Assembly (NCBI RefSeq): GCF_002266465.3
Contig: NZ_CP029427.2
Coordinates: 4,404,501 to 4,468,500 of the forward strand
Reading direction: 5' to 3'
Source: Bradyrhizobium symbiodeficiens
Lineage (GTDB): Bacteria; Pseudomonadota; Alphaproteobacteria; Rhizobiales; Xanthobacteraceae
Length of the DNA: 64,000 nucleotides
Shown: positions 8,752 through 18,068 of the stretch, one piece after another
Layout: each line of letters starts with the position of its first letter
Numbering within the stretch: position 1 is the first letter of the stretch
The notes under the pieces: model-generated
What the model saw: only the letters and a program-made list of their open reading frames with translations
Database searches by the model: none
What the model was told of the DNA's origin: nothing
Program-made: the position numbers and the translations under genes

Positions 8752-8776
8752 GGAACAAATTGCCAGACGCGGCGTT
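8752..8776 (+). promoter_or_regulatory. EcfG-type (general stress) promoter
   Basis: GGAAC (8752-8756), a 16-bp spacer, and CGTT (8773-8776) match exactly the promoter consensus of the alphaproteobacterial general stress sigma factor EcfG. It lies about 110 bp upstream of the three-PAS hybrid kinase gene and points at it. Use by EcfG is inferred from the match. Confidence 0.6.
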
Positions 8777-8888
8777 TGATTGATACGCATCGCCGCCCGT
8801 TCAGTGGCGTCTTTCCATACCAATCCCTTTAAACAATGGCCATCACGCTCTGTCTGTGTGAATATCGGTCCGGCACGTGCGCTCCCGC

Positions 8889-11354
8889 ATGACAACGGCC
8901 GATGCCTTGAACGATCCCCTGCCCGAGACCATCGCCGCCGAAAGGCTGCGCCAGCACCTCGAAGACGTCGCGCGCGAGCGCGACAACGCCTATCGCGCGC
9001 TGCAGGAGCGCGAGGCCGAGCTGGCGCGCATCCAGCGCATCGCCAAGGTCGGCGGCGTCGAGGTCGATTTCCGCGACGGCTTCAAGAACCGCCGCTCGCC
9101 GGAATACCTCATCATCCACGGCCTGCCGCCGGAGGCGGCCGGGGAATCGCACGAGGATTGGGTCAATCGCATCCATCCCGACGACCGCGACGCCGCGGTC
9201 AAACACTTCATCGATGCGCTCGCCGGGACCAGCGAAGACTACACCGCAGAGTACCGCATCGTCCGCCCCAATGACGGCGAGACCCGCTGGATCCGGGTCG
9301 TCGCCAAGATCGAGCGCGACCAGGATGGCCGCGCCATCCGCCTCGTCGGCGCCCACATCGACATCACCGACCAGATGCTTGCGCGCGAGACCCTGCGCGA
9401 GAGTGAGGAGCGATTTCGGCTGATCGCCGACAGCGCGCCCGTGCCGATCTGGGTGACCAAGCTCGACCGCAAGCGGTCCTTCGCCAACCAGGCCTATGTC
9501 GACTTCGTCGGCTTGCCCTACGACCAGGCGATCGACTTCGACTGGCGCAAGGTGCTGCATCCCGACGACCTGCCGCGCGTGCTGCAGCAATCCGTTCAGG
9601 GCGAAGCGTCGCTCAAGCCTTTCGTGCTGGAGGCGCGTTACAAGAACGCCGACGGCGAATGGCGCTGGCTTCGCTCGGAATCGCAGCCGCGCTGGGACCC
9701 GACCGGCAGGCATATCGGCTTCATCGGCGTCGCCCACGACATCACCGTCGCCAAGCAGGCCGAGATCGAGCTGCGGCAGCTCAACGAGACGCTGGAAGAG
9801 CGCATCGCCGAGCGCACCGCCGAGCTCGAATCCAATGAAGCGCGGCTGCGCGCGATCCTGGAGACCAGCAACCAGTATCAGGGCCTGGTCAATCTCAGGG
9901 GCGAGCTGCTTTACGCCAACAAGACCGCACTCGACGGTATGGGGGCGAGCTCTTCGGATGTCATCGGAAAGCCGTTGTGGGAGACGCCGTGGTTCAGCGC
10001 GACGGAGGGCATGGGCACGCTGGTGCGCGAGGCCTTCTACACCGTGCTGAAGGGCGAAGCCGTGCGGCTGGAGATGCGCCTGCGCCTTCCCGTCGGCGAG
10101 CGCGATTTCGACTTCGGCATGCGCCCCGTGCTCGACCGCCACGGCAACATCACCGGCGCCGTGCCTGAAGCCGTCGACATCACCGAGCGCCGCCGCGGCG
10201 AGGAAGCGCTGCGGCAGTCGCAGAAGATGGAGGCGATCGGCCAGCTCACCGGCGGCGTCGCGCACGACTTCAACAATCTCCTCACCATCATCCGCTCTGC
10301 CACCGATTTCCTGCGCCGCCGCGAGCTGCCGGAAGAGCGCCGCCGCCGCTATGTCGATGCCATCTCCGATACCGTGGAGCGCGCCTCAAAGCTGACCGCC
10401 CAGCTGCTGGCGTTCGCGCGCCGGCAGCCGCTGAAGCCCCAGATCTTCAACGTCGGCAGCCAGGTCGAGGGCGTCGCGCAGCTGGTCCGGCCGCTGGTCG
10501 GCGGGCGTATCGACATCGCGGTGGAGATTCACGATCCCGACTGCTTCACGGTGGCCGACATCGCCCAATTCGAGACCGCGCTGATCAACCTCGCCATCAA
10601 CGCCCGCGATGCCATGGACGGCGAAGGCCGCCTCGTGATCGGCGTGCACAAGGTCTCCGGCATCCCGAGCCTGCGCGCGCAATCGGCGCGCGGCGGCGAC
10701 TACGTCGCGATCTCCGTCACCGACACCGGCAGCGGCATCGCGCCGGAACATCTCGACTCGATCTTCGAGCCCTTCTTCACCACCAAGGAAGTCGGCAAGG
10801 GCACCGGCCTCGGCCTCAGCCAAGCCTTTGGTTTCGCCAAGCAGTCCGAGGGCGACGTCGCAGTGACGAGCACCCAGGGCAAGGGCGCGACCTTCACCAT
10901 CTATCTGCCGCAGGCACAGAGCCCCGTCGCCGAAAGCCAGGCGGCGGCACTCACCAGTGAGACCGCGACCACCGGGCGTGGATATCGCGTGCTCGTGGTC
11001 GAGGACAATGACGATGTCGGCCAGTTCTCGACCGAGCTCCTGGAAGATCTCGGTTATATCGTTCGCCGCGTCGCCAACGCCAATGCGGCGCTGGCGATCC
11101 TTGGTGAGAACGAATTCGCCGTCGACCTCGTATTCTCCGACGTCATCATGCCCGGCATGAACGGCGTCGAGCTCGCCGGCATCATCCGCGAGCGCTATCC
11201 CGGCCTGCCCGTGGTGCTGACGTCCGGCTACAGCAACGTGCTCGCCGAGAACGCCCATCGCGGTTTCGAATTGATCCAGAAGCCGTATTCGGTGGAATCG
11301 CTGTCGCGGATTCTGCGAAAGGCGATCAGCGAGAAGATTTCGATGGCACGGTGA
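8889..11354 (+). CDS. Multi-PAS hybrid histidine kinase
   Basis: A cytoplasmic hybrid kinase of about 821 residues. Three PAS/PAC units are recognisable by their PAC endings (GAHIDITD, GVAHDITV, PEAVDITE), with a coiled-coil linker between the second and third. HisKA follows with the acceptor His in VAHDFNNLL, then the ATPase domain (NLAINARDAM, DTGSGIAPE, GKGTGLGLS) and a C-terminal receiver (VLVVEDN, acceptor Asp in SDVIMPG). The kinase-receiver half resembles the kinase at 2370-3890. ATG at 8889 is preferred to an in-frame GTG at 8877. An exact EcfG-type promoter lies upstream, suggesting a role in stress signalling. Confidence 0.92.
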   Translation: MTTADALNDPLPETIAAERLRQHLEDVARERDNAYRALQEREAELARIQRIAKVGGVEVDFRDGFKNRRSPEYLIIHGLPPEAAGESHEDWVNRIHPDDRDAAVKHFIDALAGTSEDYTAEYRIVRPNDGETRWIRVVAKIERDQDGRAIRLVGAHIDITDQMLARETLRESEERFRLIADSAPVPIWVTKLDRKRSFANQAYVDFVGLPYDQAIDFDWRKVLHPDDLPRVLQQSVQGEASLKPFVLEARYKNADGEWRWLRSESQPRWDPTGRHIGFIGVAHDITVAKQAEIELRQLNETLEERIAERTAELESNEARLRAILETSNQYQGLVNLRGELLYANKTALDGMGASSSDVIGKPLWETPWFSATEGMGTLVREAFYTVLKGEAVRLEMRLRLPVGERDFDFGMRPVLDRHGNITGAVPEAVDITERRRGEEALRQSQKMEAIGQLTGGVAHDFNNLLTIIRSATDFLRRRELPEERRRRYVDAISDTVERASKLTAQLLAFARRQPLKPQIFNVGSQVEGVAQLVRPLVGGRIDIAVEIHDPDCFTVADIAQFETALINLAINARDAMDGEGRLVIGVHKVSGIPSLRAQSARGGDYVAISVTDTGSGIAPEHLDSIFEPFFTTKEVGKGTGLGLSQAFGFAKQSEGDVAVTSTQGKGATFTIYLPQAQSPVAESQAAALTSETATTGRGYRVLVVEDNDDVGQFSTELLEDLGYIVRRVANANAALAILGENEFAVDLVFSDVIMPGMNGVELAGIIRERYPGLPVVLTSGYSNVLAENAHRGFELIQKPYSVESLSRILRKAISEKISMAR

Positions 11355-11582
11355 TTCACTCGCCATCTTCGTCCGGGACAAGCACAGCTTCAGACAAGGC
11401 GTAGCGTCGGCAGATCCGGGACCGATACTTCCGGGAGGGAGTTGTATCGCCAGCTGATAGCCGCATGTCATCGTAAAATGTGACCCTGCGGTCATGAGGC
11501 CGGATCCGCGTTTAGACTTGTCCGCGACGGCCGCTGAGGCTTTGAAAGGCTGTGGTCTACACAAAGGACGTTCGAGAAACTG

Positions 11583-12857
11583 ATGTCGACCCAAGACCCC
11601 GATCTGACCAGGCGAGCCGGCCGCGCGCTGGATGCGGCCAATTTCTTCCTCGCCGACGTCCGCGACGGGCTCGGTCCGTACCTTGCCGTCTATCTGCTGA
11701 CCGAGCAGCACTGGGACGAGGCGCGGATCGGCCTCGTGATGTCGGTCGCGACCATCGCCGGCATCCTCGCCCAGACGCCGGCCGGTGCGCTGGTCGATGC
11801 GACCCGCGCGAAGCGGACGGTGATGGCGGTGGCAGCGATCCTCGTGACGCTCGCGTCATTATCGCTGCCCTTGTTTCCGAGCTTCCTACCGGTCGCGATC
11901 TCGCAAGGGATCGCGCAGGCGGCCGGCGTCATCTTTCCGCCGGCGATCGCCGCCGTCTCGCTCGGCATCTTCGGACATCGGGCCTTCACCAGACGGATCG
12001 GCCGCAACGAGACCTTCAACCATGCCGGCAACGCCGTCGCGGCGGGCCTGGCCGGATTGTCGGCCTACTGGTTCGGACCGACGGTCGTGTTCTATTTGCT
12101 CGGCGGCATGGCGATCGCAAGTCTTGTCAGCATCCTCGCCATTCCTGAACGGGCGATCGACCACGATCTTGCGCGCGGGCTGGACGGGGCGAACGACGCC
12201 GAGCACCACGAACAGCCTTCGGGGCTGAAAGTGCTGCTGACCTCCCGACCCCTGCTCGTCTTCGCCATCTGCGCGCTCCTGTTTCACCTCTCCAACGCGG
12301 CGATGCTGCCGCTGGTCGGGCAGAAGCTGGCGTTACAGGACAAGAATCTCGGCACCAGCCTGATGTCCGCCTGCATCGTCGCGGCGCAGTTGGTGATGGT
12401 GCCGTTTGCGATGCTGGTTGGCGCCAAGGCCGACACATGGGGACACAAGCGATTCTTTCTCGCCGCCCTGCTGATCCTGCCGATCCGCGGCGCGCTCTAC
12501 ACGCTCTCCGACAATCCGTTCTGGCTGGTCGGCGTGCAGCTTCTCGACGGCGTCGGTGCCGGCATTTTCGGCGCGATCTTTCCCGTCATCGTTGCCGACC
12601 TCATGCGCAACACCGGCCGCTTCAACGTCGCGCAAGGCGCCGTCATCACCGCCCAGAGCATCGGCGCCGCGCTATCGACCACACTGGCCGGCTTCGTCGT
12701 GGTCGGCGCGGGCTACAGCGCGGCGTTCATCACTCTCGGCGTTGTCGCCGCGATCGGCGCCGTGATCTGCCTTCTCGCGCTGCCCGAGACACGACATGGC
12801 GGCCCACGCCGACGGGGGGAGACAGCGGCGCCGGCATCCGCTATCGCTGCCGAATGA
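11583..12857 (+). CDS. MFS transporter
   Basis: A 424-residue inner-membrane major facilitator with about twelve predicted hydrophobic helices. The loop 2-3 region reads GALVDATRAKR, a variant of the MFS signature. The substrate is unknown. The next gene, an ArsB-like permease, begins 25 bp after the stop, so the two are probably cotranscribed, which could mean an ion or metalloid export locus, but neither gene carries decisive evidence. Confidence 0.85.
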   Translation: MSTQDPDLTRRAGRALDAANFFLADVRDGLGPYLAVYLLTEQHWDEARIGLVMSVATIAGILAQTPAGALVDATRAKRTVMAVAAILVTLASLSLPLFPSFLPVAISQGIAQAAGVIFPPAIAAVSLGIFGHRAFTRRIGRNETFNHAGNAVAAGLAGLSAYWFGPTVVFYLLGGMAIASLVSILAIPERAIDHDLARGLDGANDAEHHEQPSGLKVLLTSRPLLVFAICALLFHLSNAAMLPLVGQKLALQDKNLGTSLMSACIVAAQLVMVPFAMLVGAKADTWGHKRFFLAALLILPIRGALYTLSDNPFWLVGVQLLDGVGAGIFGAIFPVIVADLMRNTGRFNVAQGAVITAQSIGAALSTTLAGFVVVGAGYSAAFITLGVVAAIGAVICLLALPETRHGGPRRRGETAAPASAIAAE

Positions 12858-12882
12858 CCACACTTCACGTCAAGGACTGACC

Positions 12883-14133
12883 GTGCCGTCTGACGCCATC
12901 TGGGCCTGGAGCATCATCGTCGTCGCGACCGCTTGCGTCATCATCCGGCCGTTCCGCCTGCCCGAGGCGATCTGGGCCGTGATCGGTGCGGGCGCCCTGG
13001 TGCTGTCAGGCCTGCTGCCGTGGCGGGACGCGCTCACCGGCATCGAGAAGGGCCTCGACGTCTACCTTTTCCTGATCGGCATGATGCTGATCGCCGAGCT
13101 TGCACGCCTCGAAGGCCTGTTCGACTATCTCGCCGCGCTCGCGGTGGAATATGCGGCCGGCTCGCCGCAGCGGCTGTTCCTGCTGGTCTATCTCGTCGGC
13201 ACGCTGGTCACGGTGCTGCTCTCCAACGATGCCACCGCGATCGTGCTGACGCCCGCCGTCTACGCCGCGACACGCGCGGCCGGCGCCAAACCGCTGCCCT
13301 ATCTGTTCGTCTGCGCCTTCATCGCCAATGCCGCGAGCTTCGTGCTGCCGATCTCCAATCCCGCCAATCTCGTGGTGTTCGGCGCGCGCATGCCCGAGCT
13401 CACCGAATGGCTGCGCATGTTCGCCCTTCCCTCAGCGGCGTCGATCCTGCTGACCTACAACGTGCTGCGGCTGACCCAGCACCGCGCCCTGAAGGAGGAG
13501 ACGATTGCGTCCAGCGTGCCGCATCCCAAGCTCGGCCGCGGCGGCAAGCTGACGGCGATCGGCATCGTCGCGATCGGCGTCGTGCTGGTCACGGCGTCCG
13601 CGCTCGACAAGCAGCTGGGCTTGCCGACCTTCATCTGCGGCTGCGTGACGGCTGCGATCGTGTTGCTGATCAGCCGCCAGTCGCCGCTACCCGTACTGCG
13701 CGGCGTGTCCTGGAGCGTGCTGCCGCTGGTCGGCGGGCTGTTCGTGATGGTGGAAGCGCTGGTCAAGACCGGCGTGATCGCGCAGCTCAGCGCGCTGCTG
13801 CATGAAGCGGTGGCGCAGTCGGTGCCGAAGGCGGCCTGGAGCGTCGGCATTGCCACCGCGATCGCCGACAACATCGCCAACAACCTGCCCGTCGGCCTCG
13901 TCGCCGGCTCGGTCGCCGCCAGCGACCATTTGCCGGCGCCCGTCGTCAGCGCCATCCTGATCGGCGTCGATCTCGGCCCCAATCTGTCGGTGACAGGCTC
14001 GCTCGCCACCATCCTCTGGCTGGTCGCACTGCGCAGGGAGAAGATCGAGGTCGGCGCCTGGCCGTTCCTCAAGCTCGGCCTGCTGGTGACGCCGCCTGCT
14101 TTGATCGCGGCCCTGGCGGCGGCGATCCGATAA
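12883..14133 (+). CDS. ArsB/SLC13-like anion permease
   Basis: An integral membrane protein of about 416 residues from the ion-transporter superfamily that includes arsenite pump ArsB and the SLC13/CitM carriers. Two re-entrant motif regions show the internal repeat: SNDATAIVLTP in the first half and DNIANNLPVGL in the second, with an intervening SNPANLVVFG. I chose GTG at 12883, preceded by AAGGA; an upstream in-frame start would overlap the MFS gene with a non-membrane leader. Arsenite efflux is possible, but no arsC or arsR is adjacent, so another anion is equally possible. Confidence 0.8.
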   Translation: MPSDAIWAWSIIVVATACVIIRPFRLPEAIWAVIGAGALVLSGLLPWRDALTGIEKGLDVYLFLIGMMLIAELARLEGLFDYLAALAVEYAAGSPQRLFLLVYLVGTLVTVLLSNDATAIVLTPAVYAATRAAGAKPLPYLFVCAFIANAASFVLPISNPANLVVFGARMPELTEWLRMFALPSAASILLTYNVLRLTQHRALKEETIASSVPHPKLGRGGKLTAIGIVAIGVVLVTASALDKQLGLPTFICGCVTAAIVLLISRQSPLPVLRGVSWSVLPLVGGLFVMVEALVKTGVIAQLSALLHEAVAQSVPKAAWSVGIATAIADNIANNLPVGLVAGSVAASDHLPAPVVSAILIGVDLGPNLSVTGSLATILWLVALRREKIEVGAWPFLKLGLLVTPPALIAALAAAIR

Positions 14134-14230
14134 TCTTCCGCTTTTTGCGGCGCATCAATGTCGCCGCTGGTGCGGGAGCTAGACTTTACCTTGTCGCGCG
14201 GCTCCATCGCGCGTGGCAAGGAGGTTCATC

Positions 14231-14467
14231 ATGCAGATCCAGTCGAAGGCGTTGCCGCAGAGCTTTTCCCTGCGCCGCTCGTTTCAGAGCTTCATCGCAC
14301 CGAACCGGAGCCGGACGGAAACGGCCCACCCGTTGCTGCTCGTTGCGGCCGTGGTGTTGCTGACCCTGTTCGCAATGGTGGAGGTCGATCTTCACAGCGC
14401 CCAACTCCAGGCGATCGGGCTGCTCGGCCACGGCACCGGGATTGATCCCGTCTTCCTCAGCCCGTAG
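14231..14467 (+). CDS. Small single-pass membrane protein, unknown
   Basis: A 78-residue protein with a basic N-terminal half and one hydrophobic segment (HPLLLVAAVVLLTLFAMV, about residues 39-56), then a short polar tail. I do not recognise a family. The start is supported by one of the strongest ribosome-binding sites in the window (AAGGAGG at 14218-14224, 6 bp before ATG). It stands alone downstream of the ArsB-like gene and is followed at once by a perfect palindrome terminator, so it is probably expressed. Confidence 0.6.
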   Translation: MQIQSKALPQSFSLRRSFQSFIAPNRSRTETAHPLLLVAAVVLLTLFAMVEVDLHSAQLQAIGLLGHGTGIDPVFLSP

Positions 14468-14479
14468 CGCCGGTCGGGA

Positions 14480-14515
14480 CAGCCCCGATCGCGGCCATGG
14501 CCGCGATCGGGGCTG
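14480..14515. terminator. Perfect 36-bp palindrome, bidirectional terminator
   Basis: Two 18-bp arms, CAGCCCCGATCGCGGCCA and its exact complement, meet at the centre with no mismatch. It lies between the convergent small membrane protein gene and the MFS gene at 14523-15887. There is no strong T run, so factor-independent termination is likely but unproven. Confidence 0.6.
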
Positions 14516-14522
14516 CGCGTTA

Positions 14523-15887
14523 TCAGTCGTTCTCGTAGCCGTAGACTTCCGGCAGGACGAAGATTGCGGCGAGCAATCCGATCAGCGGGAAGATCGCGAC
14601 GAACAGCGTGGCGTTGGCCTGCCCGATCGCCGCGAACAGCGACGGGAACAGGAAGATCGCCAGGAACGACGGCAGCTTCACGAACATGTAGGCGAAGCCG
14701 CTGGCGGTGCCGCGATATTGCGGCTTGGCGACCATGGTCGGGATCGTCATGCAGTTCGAGGCGTCCCAATAATGGCCCCACAGCATCGCGGCCGCCGCGA
14801 ACGGCAGCAGTATCTTGTTGTCGGTGTAGAGCGCGAAGGCTGCGACCAGCAGCGAGACCAGAACGATCGAAAAGCCCGCGATCGAGATGCCGCGGTGGCC
14901 GATCTTCGGCGTCAGCAGCGGACCGACCCAGCCCGACACGGCGGCGAAGGAGAATAGCGCCATCGTCACCAGATTGATGCCGAGCACGCTCGACACGCCG
15001 ACCATGACGAAAAGCACCGGCAGATAGAACGCGAAGGTCGAGAACTCGCTGGCTTGCGCGAAGCAGGCGATCCAGCCGTAGATCGTGGCGCGCCAGCGGA
15101 TCGGATCCTTCTTGAGGTCGGCGAGGAACGCGCGGGTGGAGACCTTGGGCACCTTGACGTCATGGTCCGGCAGCATGGCGAGATCGTCGTTGAACATCTC
15201 GCGCGCGACCTGCTTGGCCTCGCGGTAGCGTCCCTTCTGCACCAGCCAAACCGCCGTCTCCGGTACGTCGTGGCGCATGATCAGGATGATCAGCGCCGGC
15301 AGCGCGCCGAGGCCGAGCGTCACCCGCCACAGCGTCTCATGGTGGATGTCGAGCAGCAGGAAGATCACGATGACGCCGATCGTCAGCACCTCGCCGACGG
15401 CGAACATGAACTGCCAGCGGTTGCCCATGACCTCGCGCTCACCCTTGGCCATGGATTCCATGATGTAGGTGTAGCCGGTCGAGATGTCCGAACCGAGCGG
15501 AATGCCTAGCAGGAAGCGGACCACGACGAGCCAGAACACATTGGGCACGAAGGCCTGCGCCAGTGCGAGCACGATGAACAGCACCATCGTGGCCAGGAAC
15601 ATGACGCGGCGGCCGATCTTGTCGGAGAGCCAGCCGCCGAGCAGCGCGCCGATCAGGGCGCCGCCTTGCGTGCCGGCAGCGGCGAGACCGAGCATCAGCG
15701 GATCGGGATTGTACTGCTCCTTGATGAAGATCAGCACGAAGGCGATCGAATAGAGGTCCCAGGCTTCGACCAGGATCGAGGCCATCATCAGCCAGCCGAC
15801 CTTGTTGCCCTTGGGACTGTAGTTGGTGATGAGGTAGCGGACCGCAGCTTCGCTCGCGGTCGGTTGTGGCATTGCCATCGTTGACAT
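14523..15887 (-). CDS. MFS transporter, sugar-acid type
   Basis: A 454-residue, twelve-helix MFS transporter. The motif GGWLSDKIGRR between helices 2 and 3 and the PETAVWLV string after helix 6 place it near the sugar-porter/aromatic-acid branch. It follows the GntR regulator gene by 27 bp on the same strand, so they form an operon, divergent from a sugar-acid degradation operon starting at 16857. Uptake of the aldonic acid degraded there is the natural inference. Confidence 0.85.
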   Translation of the reverse strand: MSTMAMPQPTASEAAVRYLITNYSPKGNKVGWLMMASILVEAWDLYSIAFVLIFIKEQYNPDPLMLGLAAAGTQGGALIGALLGGWLSDKIGRRVMFLATMVLFIVLALAQAFVPNVFWLVVVRFLLGIPLGSDISTGYTYIMESMAKGEREVMGNRWQFMFAVGEVLTIGVIVIFLLLDIHHETLWRVTLGLGALPALIILIMRHDVPETAVWLVQKGRYREAKQVAREMFNDDLAMLPDHDVKVPKVSTRAFLADLKKDPIRWRATIYGWIACFAQASEFSTFAFYLPVLFVMVGVSSVLGINLVTMALFSFAAVSGWVGPLLTPKIGHRGISIAGFSIVLVSLLVAAFALYTDNKILLPFAAAAMLWGHYWDASNCMTIPTMVAKPQYRGTASGFAYMFVKLPSFLAIFLFPSLFAAIGQANATLFVAIFPLIGLLAAIFVLPEVYGYEND

Positions 15888-15914
15888 TTTCTTGGGTCCT
15901 CTCTTCGAAACTCT

Positions 15915-16679
15915 CTATGCACCCAGCAGCGGCTCGATGCTGCAATCGAGCAGGCGCGGATCGATCCCCGCCTCCATGCCCGTGAACATCTGGTCCATGT
16001 AGTCGATCAGCGCATCGCTCGCCGTCACCGCGTCCTCGACGTGGCGGCCGGCGACCGCACTGAGAATGGCGAGATGACGGTCGATCGTGCCCGACAGGTC
16101 GGTTTGTCCCGGCATGAAGCGGTGATGGATGTAGCCGATGCGGCGGTACAGCGTGTGCAGCGGCCGCAGCGTATGCACCAGGAAGGGCTCGCCGGCAGCT
16201 TCCAGCACCAGTGCGTCGATGCGGCGGTCGATGCTGTTGAATTCATCGAGAGTCAGGCTGGCACGGCGTTCGCGCAGGACGCGCTCGATGTGAAGCGCCT
16301 GGTTGCGATGCGAGAGGCTGGCGCGATCGGCCGCAAGGCGGACGACGAAGCGCTCCATGTCGCGGCGCAGGGCCAGCAGCATGCGCTCACGCGCGAGATC
16401 GATCGGCGCGATGTGCAGGCCGTGACGCGGACGGATGATGATGAGCGTGTCGGCGGACAGACGATTGATGGCGTGATGCACCGGGGTGCGTCCGAAGCCG
16501 GTGATCTGCTGCAACTCCAGCATCGTCATGAATTGTCCGGGCTTGAGCTCGCAGTGCACGAGCAGTTCTTCGATCTTTTGATAGGCCAACTCGAAGAAGT
16601 TGAGCCGGTTTCGTCGCGAGGGCTTGCCCTCGACGTCTTCGTCGTTTTTGACCACCTCGAGTGCGCGCTTGCGTGCCAT
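15915..16679 (-). CDS. GntR/FCD-family transcriptional regulator
   Basis: A 254-residue regulator with an N-terminal winged helix of the GntR type (about residues 30-95: AYQKIEELLVHCELKPGQ, then TGFGRTPVHHAINRL) and a C-terminal all-helical FCD ligand domain with scattered His and Asp residues. A good ribosome-binding site (GGGGAGAG) precedes the ATG. It is divergent from the enolase-family gene, and perfect palindromes fill the intergenic region, so it probably represses both directions until a sugar acid binds. Confidence 0.9.
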   Translation of the reverse strand: MARKRALEVVKNDEDVEGKPSRRNRLNFFELAYQKIEELLVHCELKPGQFMTMLELQQITGFGRTPVHHAINRLSADTLIIIRPRHGLHIAPIDLARERMLLALRRDMERFVVRLAADRASLSHRNQALHIERVLRERRASLTLDEFNSIDRRIDALVLEAAGEPFLVHTLRPLHTLYRRIGYIHHRFMPGQTDLSGTIDRHLAILSAVAGRHVEDAVTASDALIDYMDQMFTGMEAGIDPRLLDCSIEPLLGA

Positions 16680-16744
16680 GCCGTTCTCTCCCCGTCTGCC
16701 CGCGCTCTCGTTGCTTGATGGCGCTTTAATTGTCGGCTCCTTAA

Positions 16745-16752
16745 AACATGTT
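16745..16752. promoter_or_regulatory. Secondary AACATGTT half-operator
   Basis: An 8-bp palindrome AACATGTT shares its core with the 16-bp palindrome 46 bp further right, in the same divergent promoter region. It may be a weaker site for the GntR regulator. Confidence 0.35.
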
Positions 16753-16790
16753 GTGATATATTACAAGCAGCGGTAAGACGTCGGCGCGTT

Positions 16791-16806
16791 CTGCAACATG
16801 TTGCAG
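16791..16806. promoter_or_regulatory. Candidate GntR operator
   Basis: CTGCAACATGTTGCAG is a perfect 16-bp palindrome in the 177-bp region between the gntR and enolase-family genes. Its size and placement fit an operator for the adjacent GntR regulator. Binding is inferred. Confidence 0.55.
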
Positions 16807-16856
16807 CGCAAAATGAGACGACGGGTGCGAGGCGCCTGTGACGGGAGGGAATTGCC

Positions 16857-18056
16857 GTGAAGATCACGTCGATCGAGACGCTGCGTACCGAGGAATTCTC
16901 CAACGTCATCTGGGTGCGCGTTCACACCGACACGGGCATGATCGGTCTCGGGGAGACCTTCTACGGCGCGGGCGCGGTCGAGGCGCAGATCCACGACACA
17001 TTTGCCGGCCGCCTGCTCGGCCGCAATCCCCTGCACATCGAAGCCATCCACCGCGACATGCTGAACCTGCCGATGGCACAGTCCTCCACCGGCGTCGAAT
17101 ATCGCGCGGCGTCCGCGATCGACATCGCGCTGTGGGATCTGTTCGGCAAGGTCTGCAATCAGCCGGTGCACCAGATGCTCGGCGGCCTCTGCCGCGACAA
17201 GCAGCGCATCTACAACACCTGCGCCGGCACGCAATACGTGCGCTCGACCAATATCAGCCCGGTCGCGAACTGGAATCTCGGTGGCAACAAGGGACCGTAC
17301 GAGGATCTCGACGGCTTCATGAACCGCGCCGATGCACTCGCCGAAAGCCTGCTGGAAAGCGGCATCTCCGCGATGAAGATCTGGCCGTTCGATCCGGCGG
17401 CGCAGGAGAACAAGGGCCTCTACATCACCGCCGCACAGATGAAGCACGCGATCGAGCCGTTCGAGAAGATCCGCAAGGCGGTCGGCGACAAGATGGAGAT
17501 CATGGTCGAGCTCCACTCGCTCTGGAACCTGCCGACCGCCAAGCAGATCGCGCGCGCGCTCGAGCCCTACAAGCCGACCTGGTACGAAGACCCGATCCGG
17601 ATGAACTCGCCGCAGGCGCTGGCCGAATATGCACGTTCGACCGACGTCTGGGTCTGCGCCAGCGAGACGCTGGGCTCGCGCTTCCCCTACAAGGACATGC
17701 TCGACCGCGACGCCATGCACGTGGTGATGGCGGATCTGTGCTGGACCGGCGGCCTCACCGAGGGGCGCAAGATCGCGGCGATGGCCGAGACCTATCACCG
17801 GCCCTTCGCGCCGCACGATTGCATCGGCCCGATCGGCTTCATCGCCGCCATCCACATGTCGTTCAGCCAGCCCAACACGCTGATCCAGGAATCGGTGCGC
17901 GCCTTCTACAAAGGCTGGTACAATGAGCTCGTCACCACGATGCCGACGATCAAGGACGGCTTCGTCTATCCGATGGAAGGACCCGGCCTCGGCGTCGACC
18001 TTCTGCCCGCGGTATTCGACCGCTCCGATCTGACCGTGCGCCGTTCCAACGTCTGA
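16857..18056 (+). CDS. Mandelate racemase/muconate lactonizing family enzyme
   Basis: A 399-residue enolase-superfamily enzyme, which abstracts the proton alpha to a carboxylate with Mg2+ help; many relatives dehydrate sugar acids. An N-terminal capping domain is followed by the barrel, with a probable catalytic Lys in SAMKIWPFD, acidic metal ligands in VELHSL, WYEDPI and CASETLGS, and a His in FAPHDCIGP. It starts with GTG after GGGAGGGA. The next two genes encode idonate/gluconate-type dehydrogenases, so a sugar-acid dehydratase is the best guess; the exact substrate is not readable. Confidence 0.88.
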   Translation: MKITSIETLRTEEFSNVIWVRVHTDTGMIGLGETFYGAGAVEAQIHDTFAGRLLGRNPLHIEAIHRDMLNLPMAQSSTGVEYRAASAIDIALWDLFGKVCNQPVHQMLGGLCRDKQRIYNTCAGTQYVRSTNISPVANWNLGGNKGPYEDLDGFMNRADALAESLLESGISAMKIWPFDPAAQENKGLYITAAQMKHAIEPFEKIRKAVGDKMEIMVELHSLWNLPTAKQIARALEPYKPTWYEDPIRMNSPQALAEYARSTDVWVCASETLGSRFPYKDMLDRDAMHVVMADLCWTGGLTEGRKIAAMAETYHRPFAPHDCIGPIGFIAAIHMSFSQPNTLIQESVRAFYKGWYNELVTTMPTIKDGFVYPMEGPGLGVDLLPAVFDRSDLTVRRSNV

Positions 18057-18068
18057 GGATTTCTCGAG

